Assembly: GCF_003367175.1 (NCBI RefSeq)
Contig: NZ_QRGA01000015.1
Location: 62,001-126,000, forward strand
Reading direction: 5' to 3'
DNA length: 64,000 nt
From: Trinickia dinghuensis
GTDB lineage: Bacteria; Pseudomonadota; Gammaproteobacteria; Burkholderiales; Burkholderiaceae
The notes under the pieces were generated by a model. It was not told the DNA's origin and did no database searches. It saw only the letters and a list, made by a program, of their open reading frames with translations. Shown in pieces: positions 33,008-42,947 of this stretch (its first letter is position 1; the number at the start of each line of letters is the position of its first letter). The position numbers and the translations under genes were made by a program.

Positions 33008-34156
33008 TCAAGGATTGAGCAGCAGGGATGCGGTATGGCCGACCTGCTTGACCACGTGCTCGACCTTGCCGGTAAGCGCATCGGCAATCACCACGTCGGA
33101 GGCGATCGTGATCCCGTAGAAGAGAGGATGCGCATCCTGGCTAACTTGGATCGACAGGAGCGGATCGATTTTCTGATCGGCCAGTTTCCAGCGCGCGACG
33201 CGCTTGTGAGTCTTCATGTCGAAGACCCAGATCTCGCTGGCGGGATCTTTATGTGAACCCTCGGTCCCCTGATGCATTGCCACGTACAGGCGCTGGGTGG
33301 CACCGTTCAACGCCGTCTGCTGCAGTCCGCCCGGGCGCCAGCCGGCCTTGCGTTCCGGTGCGGAAACAAGCGGCCACGATGCGCCGAATACCGGAGCCGA
33401 GCCTGCGAAATTCGCGCGGCGCACGTTACCGTTGAAGGTCGTAAACCAGTAGTCGCCGCCGCTGTGGACCGCGTTGACGAACGCGGGATCGTTGTCTACG
33501 TCGATGAAAACGTCCGACAACTTTCGGCTCTTTTCCTTGCCGTTGCCATCGAGCACGACCGTCAGCGCCTTGCCGCTTTCGCACAGCGACGTGAAGCGGT
33601 CGTTTCCGGTCGGATAGGCCAGCACGCAGCCGTCGGTGTCGATCTCTCCGGCTACCTTGTGCGTAGCCGTGTCGACAACGGTGACCGACGTCGCGGGCGT
33701 GATGTTGGACACGTACAGCCACTTGCCGTCGGCCGACAGCGACGTGTTGTACGGCGACGGCACGGTTTGCGCGTGTTTGGCGGGAATCACCACCTCGCCC
33801 GCGATGTCGAGCGTCGCGTTGTCGGTCGACTCGACGACGTCGGTACGCGTGCCGTGCGAACCGCGCGAGAAATAGGTGGTCGCGACGTAGGTCGTCTTAT
33901 GATCTGGGCTGATCGCGAAACCCGCCGCGAAGCCGGCGTCGATCTGGCCGAGATACTTGCCGTCGTCGCCGCTGAGCACGTGAATTCTTCCATCGGTCAT
34001 CGATGGGAAGTTCACGTCCAGCACGTCGATCTGGTGCGGGTTGTACGGCGGCACCTTGGCAACCGTCAAATCCTCTGCCTGTTCGACCGCGCCGGCGTGC
34101 GCCGCAATCGTTGCACCACAGGCCATTGCCAGGGCCCATCTCCACTTTCGTTGCAT
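33008..34156 (-). CDS. aauB: Aromatic (aralkyl) amine dehydrogenase heavy chain
   Basis: A 382-residue periplasmic heavy chain. Signal peptide MQRKWRWALAMACGATIAAHAGA is followed by a seven-bladed beta-propeller of the MADH heavy-chain fold (blocks IDVLDVNFPSMTDGRIHVLSGDDGKYLG, YLYVSNITPATSVTVVDT, LYVAMHQGTEGSHKDPASEIWVFD). It carries no cofactor and forms the alpha2beta2 enzyme with AauA, shaping the substrate channel. ATG at 34156 chosen for GGAG six bases upstream; in-frame ATG at 34180 possible. First of the aauB-aauE-aauD-aauA set. Confidence 0.94.
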   Translation of the reverse strand: MQRKWRWALAMACGATIAAHAGAVEQAEDLTVAKVPPYNPHQIDVLDVNFPSMTDGRIHVLSGDDGKYLGQIDAGFAAGFAISPDHKTTYVATTYFSRGSHGTRTDVVESTDNATLDIAGEVVIPAKHAQTVPSPYNTSLSADGKWLYVSNITPATSVTVVDTATHKVAGEIDTDGCVLAYPTGNDRFTSLCESGKALTVVLDGNGKEKSRKLSDVFIDVDNDPAFVNAVHSGGDYWFTTFNGNVRRANFAGSAPVFGASWPLVSAPERKAGWRPGGLQQTALNGATQRLYVAMHQGTEGSHKDPASEIWVFDMKTHKRVARWKLADQKIDPLLSIQVSQDAHPLFYGITIASDVVIADALTGKVEHVVKQVGHTASLLLNP

Positions 34157-34225
34157 GTCTTCTCCACTTGCCATCTGCATGTCTCTATGAGCATCAAGAT
34201 AGCGACGGCAGCCTGCGAAGACGAC

Positions 34226-34247
34226 TCCGAAATCGGCAAACGATTGG
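34226..34247 (-). promoter_or_regulatory. Motif CGTTTGCCGATTT upstream of aauB
   Basis: On the transcribed strand this reads CGTTTGCCGATTTC, about 70 bp before the aauB start. Similar words occur upstream of the DUF1329 gene (42928-42947) and the aldehyde dehydrogenase gene (46291-46307). Candidate site for the FeaR-like AraC regulator; inference. Confidence 0.35.
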
Positions 34248-34308
34248 GTTTTTTCTTGCGTTTACATTACGGCGACATCTTACCGGCCCCGTCGCGCGGT
34301 GAACTCGC

Positions 34309-34677
34309 TCAAGCGACAGCGAAATAGTGCTTCGTATAGCTGTCGGTCAGCACTTCCCAGACCGTTTGCGTGCCTTTCGTCACGAACCAAGAGTCCCCGC
34401 TCTTGTAGAGCGTGCTTGCGCCCGTCGATTCGTCGACGATCCTCACTTCGCCCTGCAGCAGCGTCGCCTGTTCGCTGAACGGATAGACCAGCCGATACTT
34501 GCCCTTCGACGTTCCGAAATAGCCGGAACTGACGGCATCGGTCGGCGCGCCATGGGTCATCTTTCCAAATGCCTGCACGTCGCCGCCCTCGAAAATCTGC
34601 GCGCCGAGCTTTTCGAAGCTGCCCCACGAGTCGAGGTCGGCGATGCGGGTGTTTCTATCAATGGGTGTCATGCTCAC
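34309..34677 (-). CDS. Small cupin-domain protein
   Basis: A 122-residue protein with a single cupin barrel of the Cupin_3 (ethanolamine utilisation EutQ-like/DUF861) kind: KYRLVYPFSEQATLLQGEVRIVDE, SGDSWFVTKGTQTVWEV. No signal peptide, so cytosolic. Often adjacent to PuuB/DadA-type amine oxidases, as here; the role may be metal-dependent handling or sensing of an amine or aldehyde. Starts 33 bp after the FAD oxidoreductase gene. Confidence 0.85.
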   Translation of the reverse strand: MSMTPIDRNTRIADLDSWGSFEKLGAQIFEGGDVQAFGKMTHGAPTDAVSSGYFGTSKGKYRLVYPFSEQATLLQGEVRIVDESTGASTLYKSGDSWFVTKGTQTVWEVLTDSYTKHYFAVA

Positions 34678-34710
34678 AATGGCGTCCTCATATCGGAAAA
34701 CGGACGGGAC

Positions 34711-36012
34711 TCAACGGCGCCCATTCCAGTAGCCGGAAATCTGATGAAGTGCTTTGCCCAAGCTCACGAGCGTCGCTCGATACTTGTCCTTTCCGCCGAT
34801 CTCGGCGCGACTCACCGAACTCATGAGCCGATAGCGCTCGGAGCCGCCCAGGATCCCTTCCGCGAGAATCTTGCAGATGATCTGGCTCGGCGTAACGCCG
34901 AAGCCGCAATAGCCTTGAACGAAAAATGCGTTGGCGTTGCCCGGCAAGGAACCGAGCTGAGGAAACAAATTCCGCGTGGTCGCCATCGGCCCGCCCCATG
35001 CAAGGTCGATCTTGACGTCGTGCAGATACGGAAACACCTCGAGCATCAACTTGCGATTCCATTGCTTGAGATCGACGGGCATGCGTTCGACAACCTGCGT
35101 CGACGAGCCGAACATCAACCGGTTGTCGTTCGTCACGCGGTAGTAGTTGATGACGGGACGGATGTCGCTATAGGCACCCCGTATCGGGCTGATGCGCTTG
35201 ATCAAGTCTTCGCTCAACGGTTCGGTCACCGAATTGAACGCATAGACGTTGATCGTGCTCTTGTGCAACTCCGGCTCGATACGGTTGTTGAAGCCGTCCA
35301 CCGCCCAAACGAGTTTGCGTGCCCTCACGCTCCCTTTGGCCGTCCTGACGACGATCCTCTCGCCATACGTGACTTCGAGTGCAGGGCTGTATTCGAAGAT
35401 CCGCGCGCCATAGATTTCCGTGACGGCCTTCGCCTCGCCCAGCAATAGGTTGAGCGAGTGGACGTGTCCGCCGCCGGTATGCAGCAATGCCGCGTGATAG
35501 ACGTTGGAACCCACGATTGCTTTGACTTCGGCGCCTTCCAGGTAGCGAATCTCGTAACCGGAATCGAGCGACTTGAATTCCCGCTCCCAATCCCTGAGCG
35601 TTTTCGCTTGGCGCTCGTTGTAGGCGAGGTAGCCGTAGCCGCTTCTGAAATCGGCATCGATGCCGTACCGCTCGATCCGGGCGCGCATGATCTGGGGGCC
35701 CAAATCGCTCAACGCGAAAATCGTCTTGAGGCCTTCTTCGCCGACGTCGTTCTTGACCGCGGCCAAATCGTGGCCGATTCCGGCCATGACTTGACCGCCG
35801 TTTCGCCCCGTGCCGCCGTAGCCTAGGTGGCGGCCTTCGAGCACGACCGTATCGGTCAACCCGTTTTCAGCCAATTCCAAGGCCGTGTGAATGCCGGAGA
35901 AGCCGCCGCCGATGATGACGACCTCCGCTTCGATATCGCCTTCCAGCGAGGGAAAGCTTAAATCGTATTTCTTGGTCGCCGTGTAGTAAGTGGGCGTCTC
36001 GTCCGCATGCAT
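34711..36012 (-). CDS. FAD-dependent oxidoreductase, PuuB/DadA (gamma-glutamylputrescine oxidase-like) type
   Basis: A 433-residue DAO-family flavoprotein. FAD motif VVIIGGGFSGIHTALELAE lies at about 31-49 and the C-terminal GNANAFFVQGYCGFGVTPS block closes the FAD domain. No signal peptide: it acts in the cytosol, unlike the TTQ enzyme of the same array. Relatives oxidise secondary or gamma-glutamyl amines or D-amino acids. Here it may process imported amines that escape the periplasmic enzyme. Followed by the cupin gene. Confidence 0.88.
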   Translation of the reverse strand: MHADETPTYYTATKKYDLSFPSLEGDIEAEVVIIGGGFSGIHTALELAENGLTDTVVLEGRHLGYGGTGRNGGQVMAGIGHDLAAVKNDVGEEGLKTIFALSDLGPQIMRARIERYGIDADFRSGYGYLAYNERQAKTLRDWEREFKSLDSGYEIRYLEGAEVKAIVGSNVYHAALLHTGGGHVHSLNLLLGEAKAVTEIYGARIFEYSPALEVTYGERIVVRTAKGSVRARKLVWAVDGFNNRIEPELHKSTINVYAFNSVTEPLSEDLIKRISPIRGAYSDIRPVINYYRVTNDNRLMFGSSTQVVERMPVDLKQWNRKLMLEVFPYLHDVKIDLAWGGPMATTRNLFPQLGSLPGNANAFFVQGYCGFGVTPSQIICKILAEGILGGSERYRLMSSVSRAEIGGKDKYRATLVSLGKALHQISGYWNGRR

Positions 36013-36134
36013 TTTCAGTCATCCCATGTAAGCCGCTGAAGCCGGTCTCCGATCGATCCTGCCCTTCGCACCGGGCCTGCGCGTCAATGGACTTTATCGA
36101 ACCGGCCCATTGATCGTGATCACGAATCGGCAAC

Positions 36135-37103
36135 TCATCGGCCTACCAGGCCATCTTGCGAGAAGGAAACGGCCGTGTGCGTAGGCGAGAACACCACAGC
36201 GGTCAGGGACTGACGATCCTGCCGGTGCTTCGCGACGAAGCGCTGCGCGTTTGACTGGCCCGAGATCGTCAACCCATCTAGACCGACGCCGAACACGCGG
36301 TCTCCCGCCGTGGCGAGATCGGTAATCGAGCTATCCGTGCCGGTATCCACAGCCGCCCATGTGCCGCCTTCGTCCCGGCTCGCATAGAGATGGCCAAGCA
36401 AGCCGCCGACGAACAGCGTGCCGTCGGCCGCGACCGTCCCTGCCCACAGGCTGCCTTTACCCCCGGTTTTCAGGTATTCCCATGAGACGCCGCCATCGCG
36501 TGAACGAAGGACGAACCCCTGCTCGGCAGCAACGAACAGCGTCCCGCTTCTGTCCGCAAAAATCCTGAACAAATTGAGGTCCGCCTTGTTTCGGCCCGGC
36601 GGCGGCGACAGTCGAGCCACGCTCCAGTGCTGGCCTCCGTCGTCCGTTCTCAGCATCAGCGACCACAGACCGACCGCCCAACCGTGGTGGGCGTCGGAGA
36701 AGTACACCGAAAAGAGCGGCTGGTCGGTGGACGTGTCGGAACGCTGCAGTTTCCACGTCTCGCCTCCATCGTCCGTGGCGATGATGACGCCCCATTGGCC
36801 AACGGCCCAACCGTGCGAAGCATCGGCGAAATAGACGTCGGACAGCGTGGACGACACCGGCACCGTGCGGGCCTGCCGGTACGTCTTGCCTTCGTCGTCC
36901 GAGAGCAGAACGATTCCATGCGCGCCAACGGCAACGATGCGCGAACCGGCGTGCGCCGCGCCCAGCATCATGTGGTGCGTGGGGTCCTTCCAAGTGCGCG
37001 CGGGGGCGATGGGGATCGCCGCAGTTGCCGCATCGTTCGCCTGTGCCGCGCCGATCAGGCCGACACAGAGGGAAATCGCAATTCCGATAAATTTCTTTCT
37101 CAT
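36135..37103 (-). CDS. YCF48-like beta-propeller protein, exported (copy 1)
   Basis: A 322-residue protein with signal peptide (MRKKFIGIAISLCVGLIGAAQA) and repeated BNR/YCF48 blades (VLLSDDEGKTYRQA, HGWAVGQWGVIIATDDGGETWKLQ, VLRSRDGGVSWEY), each with the Asp-box SxDxGxTW. It resembles YCF48/Hcf136 photosystem assembly factors in fold only. Fourth gene of the module DUF1329-DUF1302-RND-YCF48; a co-oriented paralogue with the same domain order is at 47646-48617. Periplasmic scaffold or ligand-binding function is inferred. Confidence 0.88.
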   Translation of the reverse strand: MRKKFIGIAISLCVGLIGAAQANDAATAAIPIAPARTWKDPTHHMMLGAAHAGSRIVAVGAHGIVLLSDDEGKTYRQARTVPVSSTLSDVYFADASHGWAVGQWGVIIATDDGGETWKLQRSDTSTDQPLFSVYFSDAHHGWAVGLWSLMLRTDDGGQHWSVARLSPPPGRNKADLNLFRIFADRSGTLFVAAEQGFVLRSRDGGVSWEYLKTGGKGSLWAGTVAADGTLFVGGLLGHLYASRDEGGTWAAVDTGTDSSITDLATAGDRVFGVGLDGLTISGQSNAQRFVAKHRQDRQSLTAVVFSPTHTAVSFSQDGLVGR

Positions 37104-37145
37104 GATCAGAGGCTCGTTGAGCTTGCTTCGAATGCCGGCTTCGAA

Positions 37146-39506
37146 TCAGTGACTGAGGAGGCCCGGCGCCCGGACAGGCGTACGCCGAGGAAAGAGCCGC
37201 TCTAGAACGACGGCAAGTGCGGGCAATGCGGTCATCGCCATCACGAGGTTCACGATGAACATGAAAGCCAGAAGCTTTCCCATGTCCGCTTGAAATTTCA
37301 GAGCGGAAAAACTCCATGTCGCGACGCCGATCGCCAGCGTGATTGCCGTGAAAATCGTGGCGATGCCGACTTCGAGCATCGCGTGCTCGACGGCTTTCAC
37401 GATCGGTTGCCCGTTCGCCATGTGCAATTGAAGGCGGTTGTAGATATAGAACGCGTAGTCGACGCCGATGCCCACTGCCAGCACCATGACGGGCAATGTC
37501 GCCACCGTCAGGCCGATCTGGAGTTCCTTCATGAACCAATAACCGATGAATGTCGCCACCGTCAGCGGCGCACAGCAGGCCACCATCGCGCGCAGATCGC
37601 GGTAGGCGAGAAATACGAGAACCAGAATCGCCGCATAGACGTACAGCATCATCGGCAGCTCGCTTTTCTCGACCTCGTCGTTCGTCGCGGCGATGACGCC
37701 GGCGTTTCCGGCAGCGAGGCGAATCGTGACGCCCTTCATCAAGTGCGAAGCGCGATACTGTTTGACGTCGTCGAGAATGCGGTTGAGCGTGGTCGCCTTA
37801 TGATCGGTCAGAAACAGGTGCACGGCGGTCATGCTGCAATCCTTGTTCATGTACCCTTTGATGCGCCCGATCTCGGCAGACAAGCCGCCGTAATTGCCCG
37901 AATCGATCGGCACGACGTTCATCTTCGGATTGCCTTCGTTGTAGCCCTCGTTATAGTCGCGCAGCATGGCCGGGTAGGATTGCACCGATACGACGCCCGG
38001 TTCGCTCTTCATGGTCGACGCAAAGTCATCCTCGAACAAACCGACAGCCGGGTTGTCGCAGGCCGAACCCGCGGATTCGAACACGACCGTCAGCCAGTCG
38101 AGGCCGACGTCGTAGTTGCTGGCGATCGACACGGCATCTCGATTGAACCGTGCGTCGGCGCGCAACTCAGGCGCGCCCGGCTGGAGTGTGCCGATCACAC
38201 GGTCCCGGCTCTGCCACACGGCGAGCGCGAAAATGACACCGGTTAGCGCAACGACCCAATAAGCGTTTCTAGGCTCCGCGACCCTCGCGAGCTTGCGCAG
38301 CCATGCCGATCGCCGCTCCCGCTTCTCGAGCGCACGGTCCGCATAGGCCTTCGTGAAATTGAAGAACGAAGCCGCGACCGGAAGCATCACGAGATTCGTC
38401 AAGATCTTGTAGCCCACCCCGAGCGACGCCGTGATCGCGAGCTCCCGCACCATCGGAATCGGGATCAGCAAAAGCGTGATGAATGAAACAAATGCGGTGA
38501 TGAGCGCCAGCGTGCCCGGCACCAGCAGGCCGCGAAAGCTGCTCCGTGCCGCTTCCATCGTGCTGTGTCCGTGCGACAGTTCACGCACGATATAGTTGAC
38601 TTGTTGAATCCCATGCGAGACGCCGATCGCGAAAACGAGAAACGGAACGAGCACGGCCAGCGGATCCAATCCGAACCCGAGCAGCCTGAGCGTACCGAAC
38701 TGCCAGACGAGCGAAGTCAAGGAGCAAACGATCGGCAATACCGTGAATCGTACCGAGTGGCAGTACCAGTACACGGCAAGCGCGGTCAGCAGCAGCGCGA
38801 TGGCGCAGAAGCTGAGCACCGCCTTCGCGCCATCGGCGATATCGCCGATCTGTTTCGCAAACCCGATGATTTGCACCTCATAGCCGGCGTCTTCGAACGG
38901 CTTGCGAATCTTCTCGTCGAGCAGATGATTGAACTGGACGTAGTCGAGCACCTTGCCGGAGGCATCGCGCTCATTCAGTTCGGCCGTGATCATGGCACTG
39001 TCGCCGTTGTGCGAAACGAGCGTGCCGATATATCCGCCGTTGGTGGCGGATTGGCGAATCCGCGCGACAATTGCCGGTGTCACCTGGCTCGGCGTGATCG
39101 TGCCGTCGATCACGGGGTTCGCGCGGAAACCGTCTTCGGTGATCTCGTTCACGAACGCGTTGGGCGTCCACAGCGAAAGGACACCTTGCCGATCAACGTT
39201 AGGCAAGAACGTGACCGCCTGCGTGACTTGATACAAGCGTGTCAATCCCTCGGGTGTCCAAATGCTTCCGTGCCGGGCTCGCACCACCACCGTGATGCGA
39301 TTCGCGCCAAACAGATCCTTGCGGTATTTCTGGAATGTCTGGATGTACTCGTGCCGAGTCGGCATCTGCTTTTCGAAACCGGCCTCCATTCTCAACTGCA
39401 CAGCAAAGAAGGCCATCGCAGCTGTAAACAGCGCGATCGCCACCATGACAAGGCCGCGATGCGAGAAAAAGAGGTTCTCGAGGCGGAGGACTAAGCGATT
39501 TAGCAC
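37146..39506 (-). CDS. RND/MMPL-family transporter (copy 1)
   Basis: A 786-residue inner-membrane protein with two symmetrical halves. Each has one transmembrane helix, a large periplasmic domain (about 40-220 and about 420-600) and five further helices; GIGVDYAFYIYNRLQ and FAIGVSHGIQQVNYIV are the MMPL/RND helix-4 motifs. No membrane-fusion partner gene is near, unlike drug-efflux RND systems; this subfamily (HpnN/MmpL-like) moves hydrophobic or lipid-like molecules. Copy 2 (48688-51048) has exactly the same length; the last 19 residues differ at two positions. Confidence 0.93.
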   Translation of the reverse strand: MLNRLVLRLENLFFSHRGLVMVAIALFTAAMAFFAVQLRMEAGFEKQMPTRHEYIQTFQKYRKDLFGANRITVVVRARHGSIWTPEGLTRLYQVTQAVTFLPNVDRQGVLSLWTPNAFVNEITEDGFRANPVIDGTITPSQVTPAIVARIRQSATNGGYIGTLVSHNGDSAMITAELNERDASGKVLDYVQFNHLLDEKIRKPFEDAGYEVQIIGFAKQIGDIADGAKAVLSFCAIALLLTALAVYWYCHSVRFTVLPIVCSLTSLVWQFGTLRLLGFGLDPLAVLVPFLVFAIGVSHGIQQVNYIVRELSHGHSTMEAARSSFRGLLVPGTLALITAFVSFITLLLIPIPMVRELAITASLGVGYKILTNLVMLPVAASFFNFTKAYADRALEKRERRSAWLRKLARVAEPRNAYWVVALTGVIFALAVWQSRDRVIGTLQPGAPELRADARFNRDAVSIASNYDVGLDWLTVVFESAGSACDNPAVGLFEDDFASTMKSEPGVVSVQSYPAMLRDYNEGYNEGNPKMNVVPIDSGNYGGLSAEIGRIKGYMNKDCSMTAVHLFLTDHKATTLNRILDDVKQYRASHLMKGVTIRLAAGNAGVIAATNDEVEKSELPMMLYVYAAILVLVFLAYRDLRAMVACCAPLTVATFIGYWFMKELQIGLTVATLPVMVLAVGIGVDYAFYIYNRLQLHMANGQPIVKAVEHAMLEVGIATIFTAITLAIGVATWSFSALKFQADMGKLLAFMFIVNLVMAMTALPALAVVLERLFPRRTPVRAPGLLSH

Positions 39507-39568
39507 GGGTATTTCCCTTCGAAGATCGGCGGCGCGCCGTCGCGCACCGCGCTTTTGGCAGCTACCGT

Positions 39569-41392
39569 TCAGAAGTTGCGAGTGACGAACATGCCGACGA
39601 AGTTACGGTCCGCATAAGGTTGCCCCACCGTGTTATGCCCTCCGAAGAACGCGGTGTAATTGATCCCGGCCTGCCATACCGTCGGGTTCTGGTTGAATAG
39701 CACGTAGAAGTTCAGCGACTTCGCACCTTGCAGGTAGTTGGCCGAGAACGTCGGCGTATAGCCGTAGAGCGCGTCGTTGAATGTGACGCCGGGCGTGACC
39801 TGCCAACCGTGAATGAGCGTGCCGTCGTAGGTCCAGTTGAAATCCACCGTGGCGCCGACGGAGCTCGACGTTCCTTGAGCCTCGACGATCGGGTAGCCGA
39901 GACTCGAACCGTTGTTCAGCCACGCGTAGTAGCCGGCGGCCGCTACCTGCGTGACGGTCTGGCCATTGACCGTGCGTGTCACACCGCTCGAACTGAGGCC
40001 CGGGTAATAGATCCATGTCAGTTCAGCCGTCAGCACGGCCATGTCCGCATGAATCAGCTTCAGGAACGGATACTCGCTCTGCGTGAGGTTCAGTTGGCCG
40101 TTGATGTCGTATTGGAGCTTCTTCATATCGGCCCACTGCTGGCAATCGATCCCGCTGACGCCGTTCGTATTCGCATCCAGCGCGCCACCCGCACCGAAGC
40201 AGCTCGACAGTGCGACGGCGTCGCGCGGACGATAGGACAGCTCGGTGCCGATCGCCCAGTCCCCGAGCGCAAAGTTCGCGCTTGCACCGAACAACTGCCG
40301 GTTCTCGAGGTACGACCATTGGTTCGAGCCGTTCGCCAGTGTCGAGAGCACCGGCGACTTGTCGGTGTAGTTCTCGTAGTAGAAACCGAAGTTGACGTCG
40401 AGGTTCTTCGGCTTGTAGTTCAGCTTGAGACCGAACTGCGGCTTGTACTGGGAGGGCAACACCGTGGATACCGGTACCCCGACGGAGTTGTACGGCGGCC
40501 CCGCATATTGGCCGTTCACCAAACCCTGCTGGATTCCCGCGAGGGTCGCCGAGTTTCCGCTATTCGGTCCCGCGATCGTTCCCGCATCGACGCCGCCAAC
40601 GTTGAAATTGTTGGCGTTGACCGTGGCAGGCTCCGCGCCTCGTCCGAAGTTGTTGGCAACGGACCAGTACGTGCCGACCGGCGGATAGCGATTGCTGTTC
40701 CACTGAAACTGGTAATAGCCTTCCGTGCTGAATCCGTGCCCGATGCCAGAGGCAAAGCTCAGCATCGGCGCAGGCAGCAGCGCTTGCTTCAGTTGCGTGC
40801 CCGGAATCAGCAGCGTCTGGATATCGACAGCGTTCGTCGCATTGATCCCGCCCGTGGCGAAATAACTCTCGCCCCAGTTGATCACCTGGTTGCCGAGACG
40901 CACGTGCGCGTTTTCCCGGCCGAGCGTAAAGTCCTTCTCGCCCCAAAGATCGAGCAGGCGGACCGGATACTTGACCTGAGAGAGCGCGGAACTCGACAGC
41001 GGCGTTCGCGCGGTGTCGCCGACCAGAAAGTCGTACATGCCCGTGTCGCGGATCATGAACTTGTAGCCTTCGCTCGGCATCGTGAACAGCAGCTCGCTCG
41101 TGGCGCTGACATAGGTACTGAACGCTTGCCCCTTGCGGTAGTTCAGATCGCCGTCGTCGCCGAAGCCCCACTGGTTCACGTTGGCAGCGCTTCCGCAGCC
41201 ATACGCGTTCGGGTCGCCCGTCAGCGAGCAGCTCGGGCTCTTCGTACGAATCCCACCGCCCGCGGTCACGTTCGTCACCCATGAGCCGCTCAGATCGCCC
41301 AATCCCGTCGTGAAATCGTAGCCGTAAGCATTTGCCGTCAATATGCTTAGTACTGCTAACGATATGGATGTCCTTGCCCCTGGTCTCTTCAT
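39569..41392 (-). CDS. DUF1302-family outer-membrane protein (copy 1)
   Basis: A 607-residue protein with signal peptide (cleavage after about NAYG) and a mature part rich in alternating aromatic/polar strands, ending in the C-terminal phenylalanine of VTRNF, the signal for insertion by the BAM complex. It is thus a predicted large beta-barrel. A cysteine-bearing loop (TKSPSCSLTGDPNAYGC) near the N-terminus could form a disulfide. Probable outer-membrane channel of the module. Start at 41392 by alignment with copy 2. Confidence 0.9.
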   Translation of the reverse strand: MKRPGARTSISLAVLSILTANAYGYDFTTGLGDLSGSWVTNVTAGGGIRTKSPSCSLTGDPNAYGCGSAANVNQWGFGDDGDLNYRKGQAFSTYVSATSELLFTMPSEGYKFMIRDTGMYDFLVGDTARTPLSSSALSQVKYPVRLLDLWGEKDFTLGRENAHVRLGNQVINWGESYFATGGINATNAVDIQTLLIPGTQLKQALLPAPMLSFASGIGHGFSTEGYYQFQWNSNRYPPVGTYWSVANNFGRGAEPATVNANNFNVGGVDAGTIAGPNSGNSATLAGIQQGLVNGQYAGPPYNSVGVPVSTVLPSQYKPQFGLKLNYKPKNLDVNFGFYYENYTDKSPVLSTLANGSNQWSYLENRQLFGASANFALGDWAIGTELSYRPRDAVALSSCFGAGGALDANTNGVSGIDCQQWADMKKLQYDINGQLNLTQSEYPFLKLIHADMAVLTAELTWIYYPGLSSSGVTRTVNGQTVTQVAAAGYYAWLNNGSSLGYPIVEAQGTSSSVGATVDFNWTYDGTLIHGWQVTPGVTFNDALYGYTPTFSANYLQGAKSLNFYVLFNQNPTVWQAGINYTAFFGGHNTVGQPYADRNFVGMFVTRNF

Positions 41393-41463
41393 GTTCGATC
41401 CGTTTCGTCGATTTATCGGTGGCGTGCGTCTTTGACAACGCACGTGCTTCCCCGCGCCGGCGC

Positions 41464-42825
41464 TCAGCGCTCGCTAATGGAGCGCAAATTCTCTGCGGTG
41501 TAGAAATCCGAACTGAAGTGCGGGTCGTTCGACTGTTCGAAGTAGTGGACGTCCGCGCCCGTCCCCACCACGCTTTGGTCGGCCACGTAGCGCCCGGATG
41601 TCAGGTTGTATTGGGCAAACGGCTCGACGTCGCAGGTTCCGCCCAACTCCCAAATCGGGATGGGGTAGCCTTCCTTGACCTTCCAGAGCTTGCCCTGCGC
41701 GTCGTAGTCCTCGCCCGCCAGCGCCAAATAAGTATCTTGGTCGAGGTACAGGACCTTCTTCTGCGAAATGTGCCGCATGTTGCTCTTCAGCGTCGCCTCG
41801 ACCACGTAGACGCGATGCAGTTCATAGCGCCGCGACGACGGCTCGACGGCGTCCGTCTTGTAGACGTCGCTCACGCTCTTTTTGAAGTCATACATGCCGA
41901 AGTCGTTGTAGGGGACGTACATCTCCTTCGTCCCATCGAGCTTCCAGTCGAATCGATCGATATCCCCGTTGAAGAGCCAGGGCTCGTCCACCGTGTATTG
42001 GTTTTCGAAGCCGATCTGCGGTGCATCGTAATCGTACGAGGGCATTCTGCGCACCCGGCGCTGCCCCGAGAAGTAGTAGTAGGAAGGCGAGTCGTTGTTT
42101 GCAAAGTTGAACGACTGCACCAAGCCTTGGCCGGCTAAAGCAGCCGGCGACTCATAGGCGAAGTAGATCGAGAACAGCGCTTCGTCGGAGCGCAGCGCAT
42201 TCGCGCCCTTCTTGCCCCACGGGAAGTACAACGTCTGGTGGCTCGTCACATCGATCCAGTCAGTACTGCCCGGCCGCGGCGAGACAAGCGTGTTGATCTT
42301 GGACCACTGCGCGCCGATGCCGCGATAACGCGTCAGGTAATTCCAGATGACTTCCTGTCCGGTCTTGGCGGCGGGAAAAGGCAGGCCCGGCAGCACAGCG
42401 CTTTGCAAGTGATCGCCGCTCGCATCGAGCTTGGCGGTGCCTGCGTTCTTCTTGGTGTTCTCCTGAATCCACTCGGGGTAGCCGCAGTCGCGATGGGTCG
42501 GATAGACATCCATGCGGTAGCCCTTGATTTGCTTGAAGAGTGCAAGCTCACCCGGCGAAAGCTTGTCGGCATATTTGGCGACGTTCTGCGCGGTAATCGA
42601 GAACTGCGGCTTCTCGTTCTTGTATTTCCAGTATTCACCGCGCGGCTTGCCCACGCTCCATCCCGCCTCCGGGGCATTCTGCCCTTCGAAGGCCGGAATC
42701 GTTCCATCCTTGCTGGCCGCGACGTCCGCTCCTGACATCGTCAGGTTGCCAGACGATTGAGCCAATGCAGCGGTTGCCGCCGCACTCATTACCGCCAACA
42801 CGATCAATTTCACCGGCATGTTCAT
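41464..42825 (-). CDS. DUF1329-family periplasmic lipoprotein-localisation-like protein (copy 1)
   Basis: A 453-residue exported protein (signal peptide ending AALA) of the DUF1329 family. The family is thought to have a LolA/LolB-like open barrel able to hold hydrophobic ligands. Blocks RRVRRMPSYDYDAPQIGFENQYTVDEPWLFNG and SNMRHISQKKVLYLDQDTY are the conserved core. First gene of the four-gene envelope module; AGGAG nine bases before the ATG. Copy 2 at 53010-54371 has the same 453-residue length. Confidence 0.9.
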   Translation of the reverse strand: MNMPVKLIVLAVMSAAATAALAQSSGNLTMSGADVAASKDGTIPAFEGQNAPEAGWSVGKPRGEYWKYKNEKPQFSITAQNVAKYADKLSPGELALFKQIKGYRMDVYPTHRDCGYPEWIQENTKKNAGTAKLDASGDHLQSAVLPGLPFPAAKTGQEVIWNYLTRYRGIGAQWSKINTLVSPRPGSTDWIDVTSHQTLYFPWGKKGANALRSDEALFSIYFAYESPAALAGQGLVQSFNFANNDSPSYYYFSGQRRVRRMPSYDYDAPQIGFENQYTVDEPWLFNGDIDRFDWKLDGTKEMYVPYNDFGMYDFKKSVSDVYKTDAVEPSSRRYELHRVYVVEATLKSNMRHISQKKVLYLDQDTYLALAGEDYDAQGKLWKVKEGYPIPIWELGGTCDVEPFAQYNLTSGRYVADQSVVGTGADVHYFEQSNDPHFSSDFYTAENLRSISER

Positions 42826-42927
42826 TTGCTTCGACTCCTGTCATGTTCGACCGATCATGGAATCCGCGTCTCATTCAATGCGAGAATTCCTTATCGGAAA
42901 TCTAGAGATTCCAAAAAAAAGCCATTA

Positions 42928-42947
42928 GCGCAAATTGGCAAACGCCG
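42928..42947 (-). promoter_or_regulatory. Motif CGTTTGCCAATTTG upstream of DUF1329 gene
   Basis: The transcribed strand carries GCGTTTGCCAATTTGCGC, about 105 bp before the DUF1329 start, matching words upstream of the aldehyde dehydrogenase gene and aauB. The 267-bp gap 42826-43092 holds no gene and is the likely promoter of the envelope module. Confidence 0.35.

Noticed and set aside
31254-34156. Methylamine dehydrogenase (mau) operon for C1 metabolism
   Set aside because: The light chain blocks CSCCGG, PSPI and NPHDG match aromatic amine dehydrogenase better than MauA. Amicyanin and mauG genes are missing, and neighbours point to aromatic amines.
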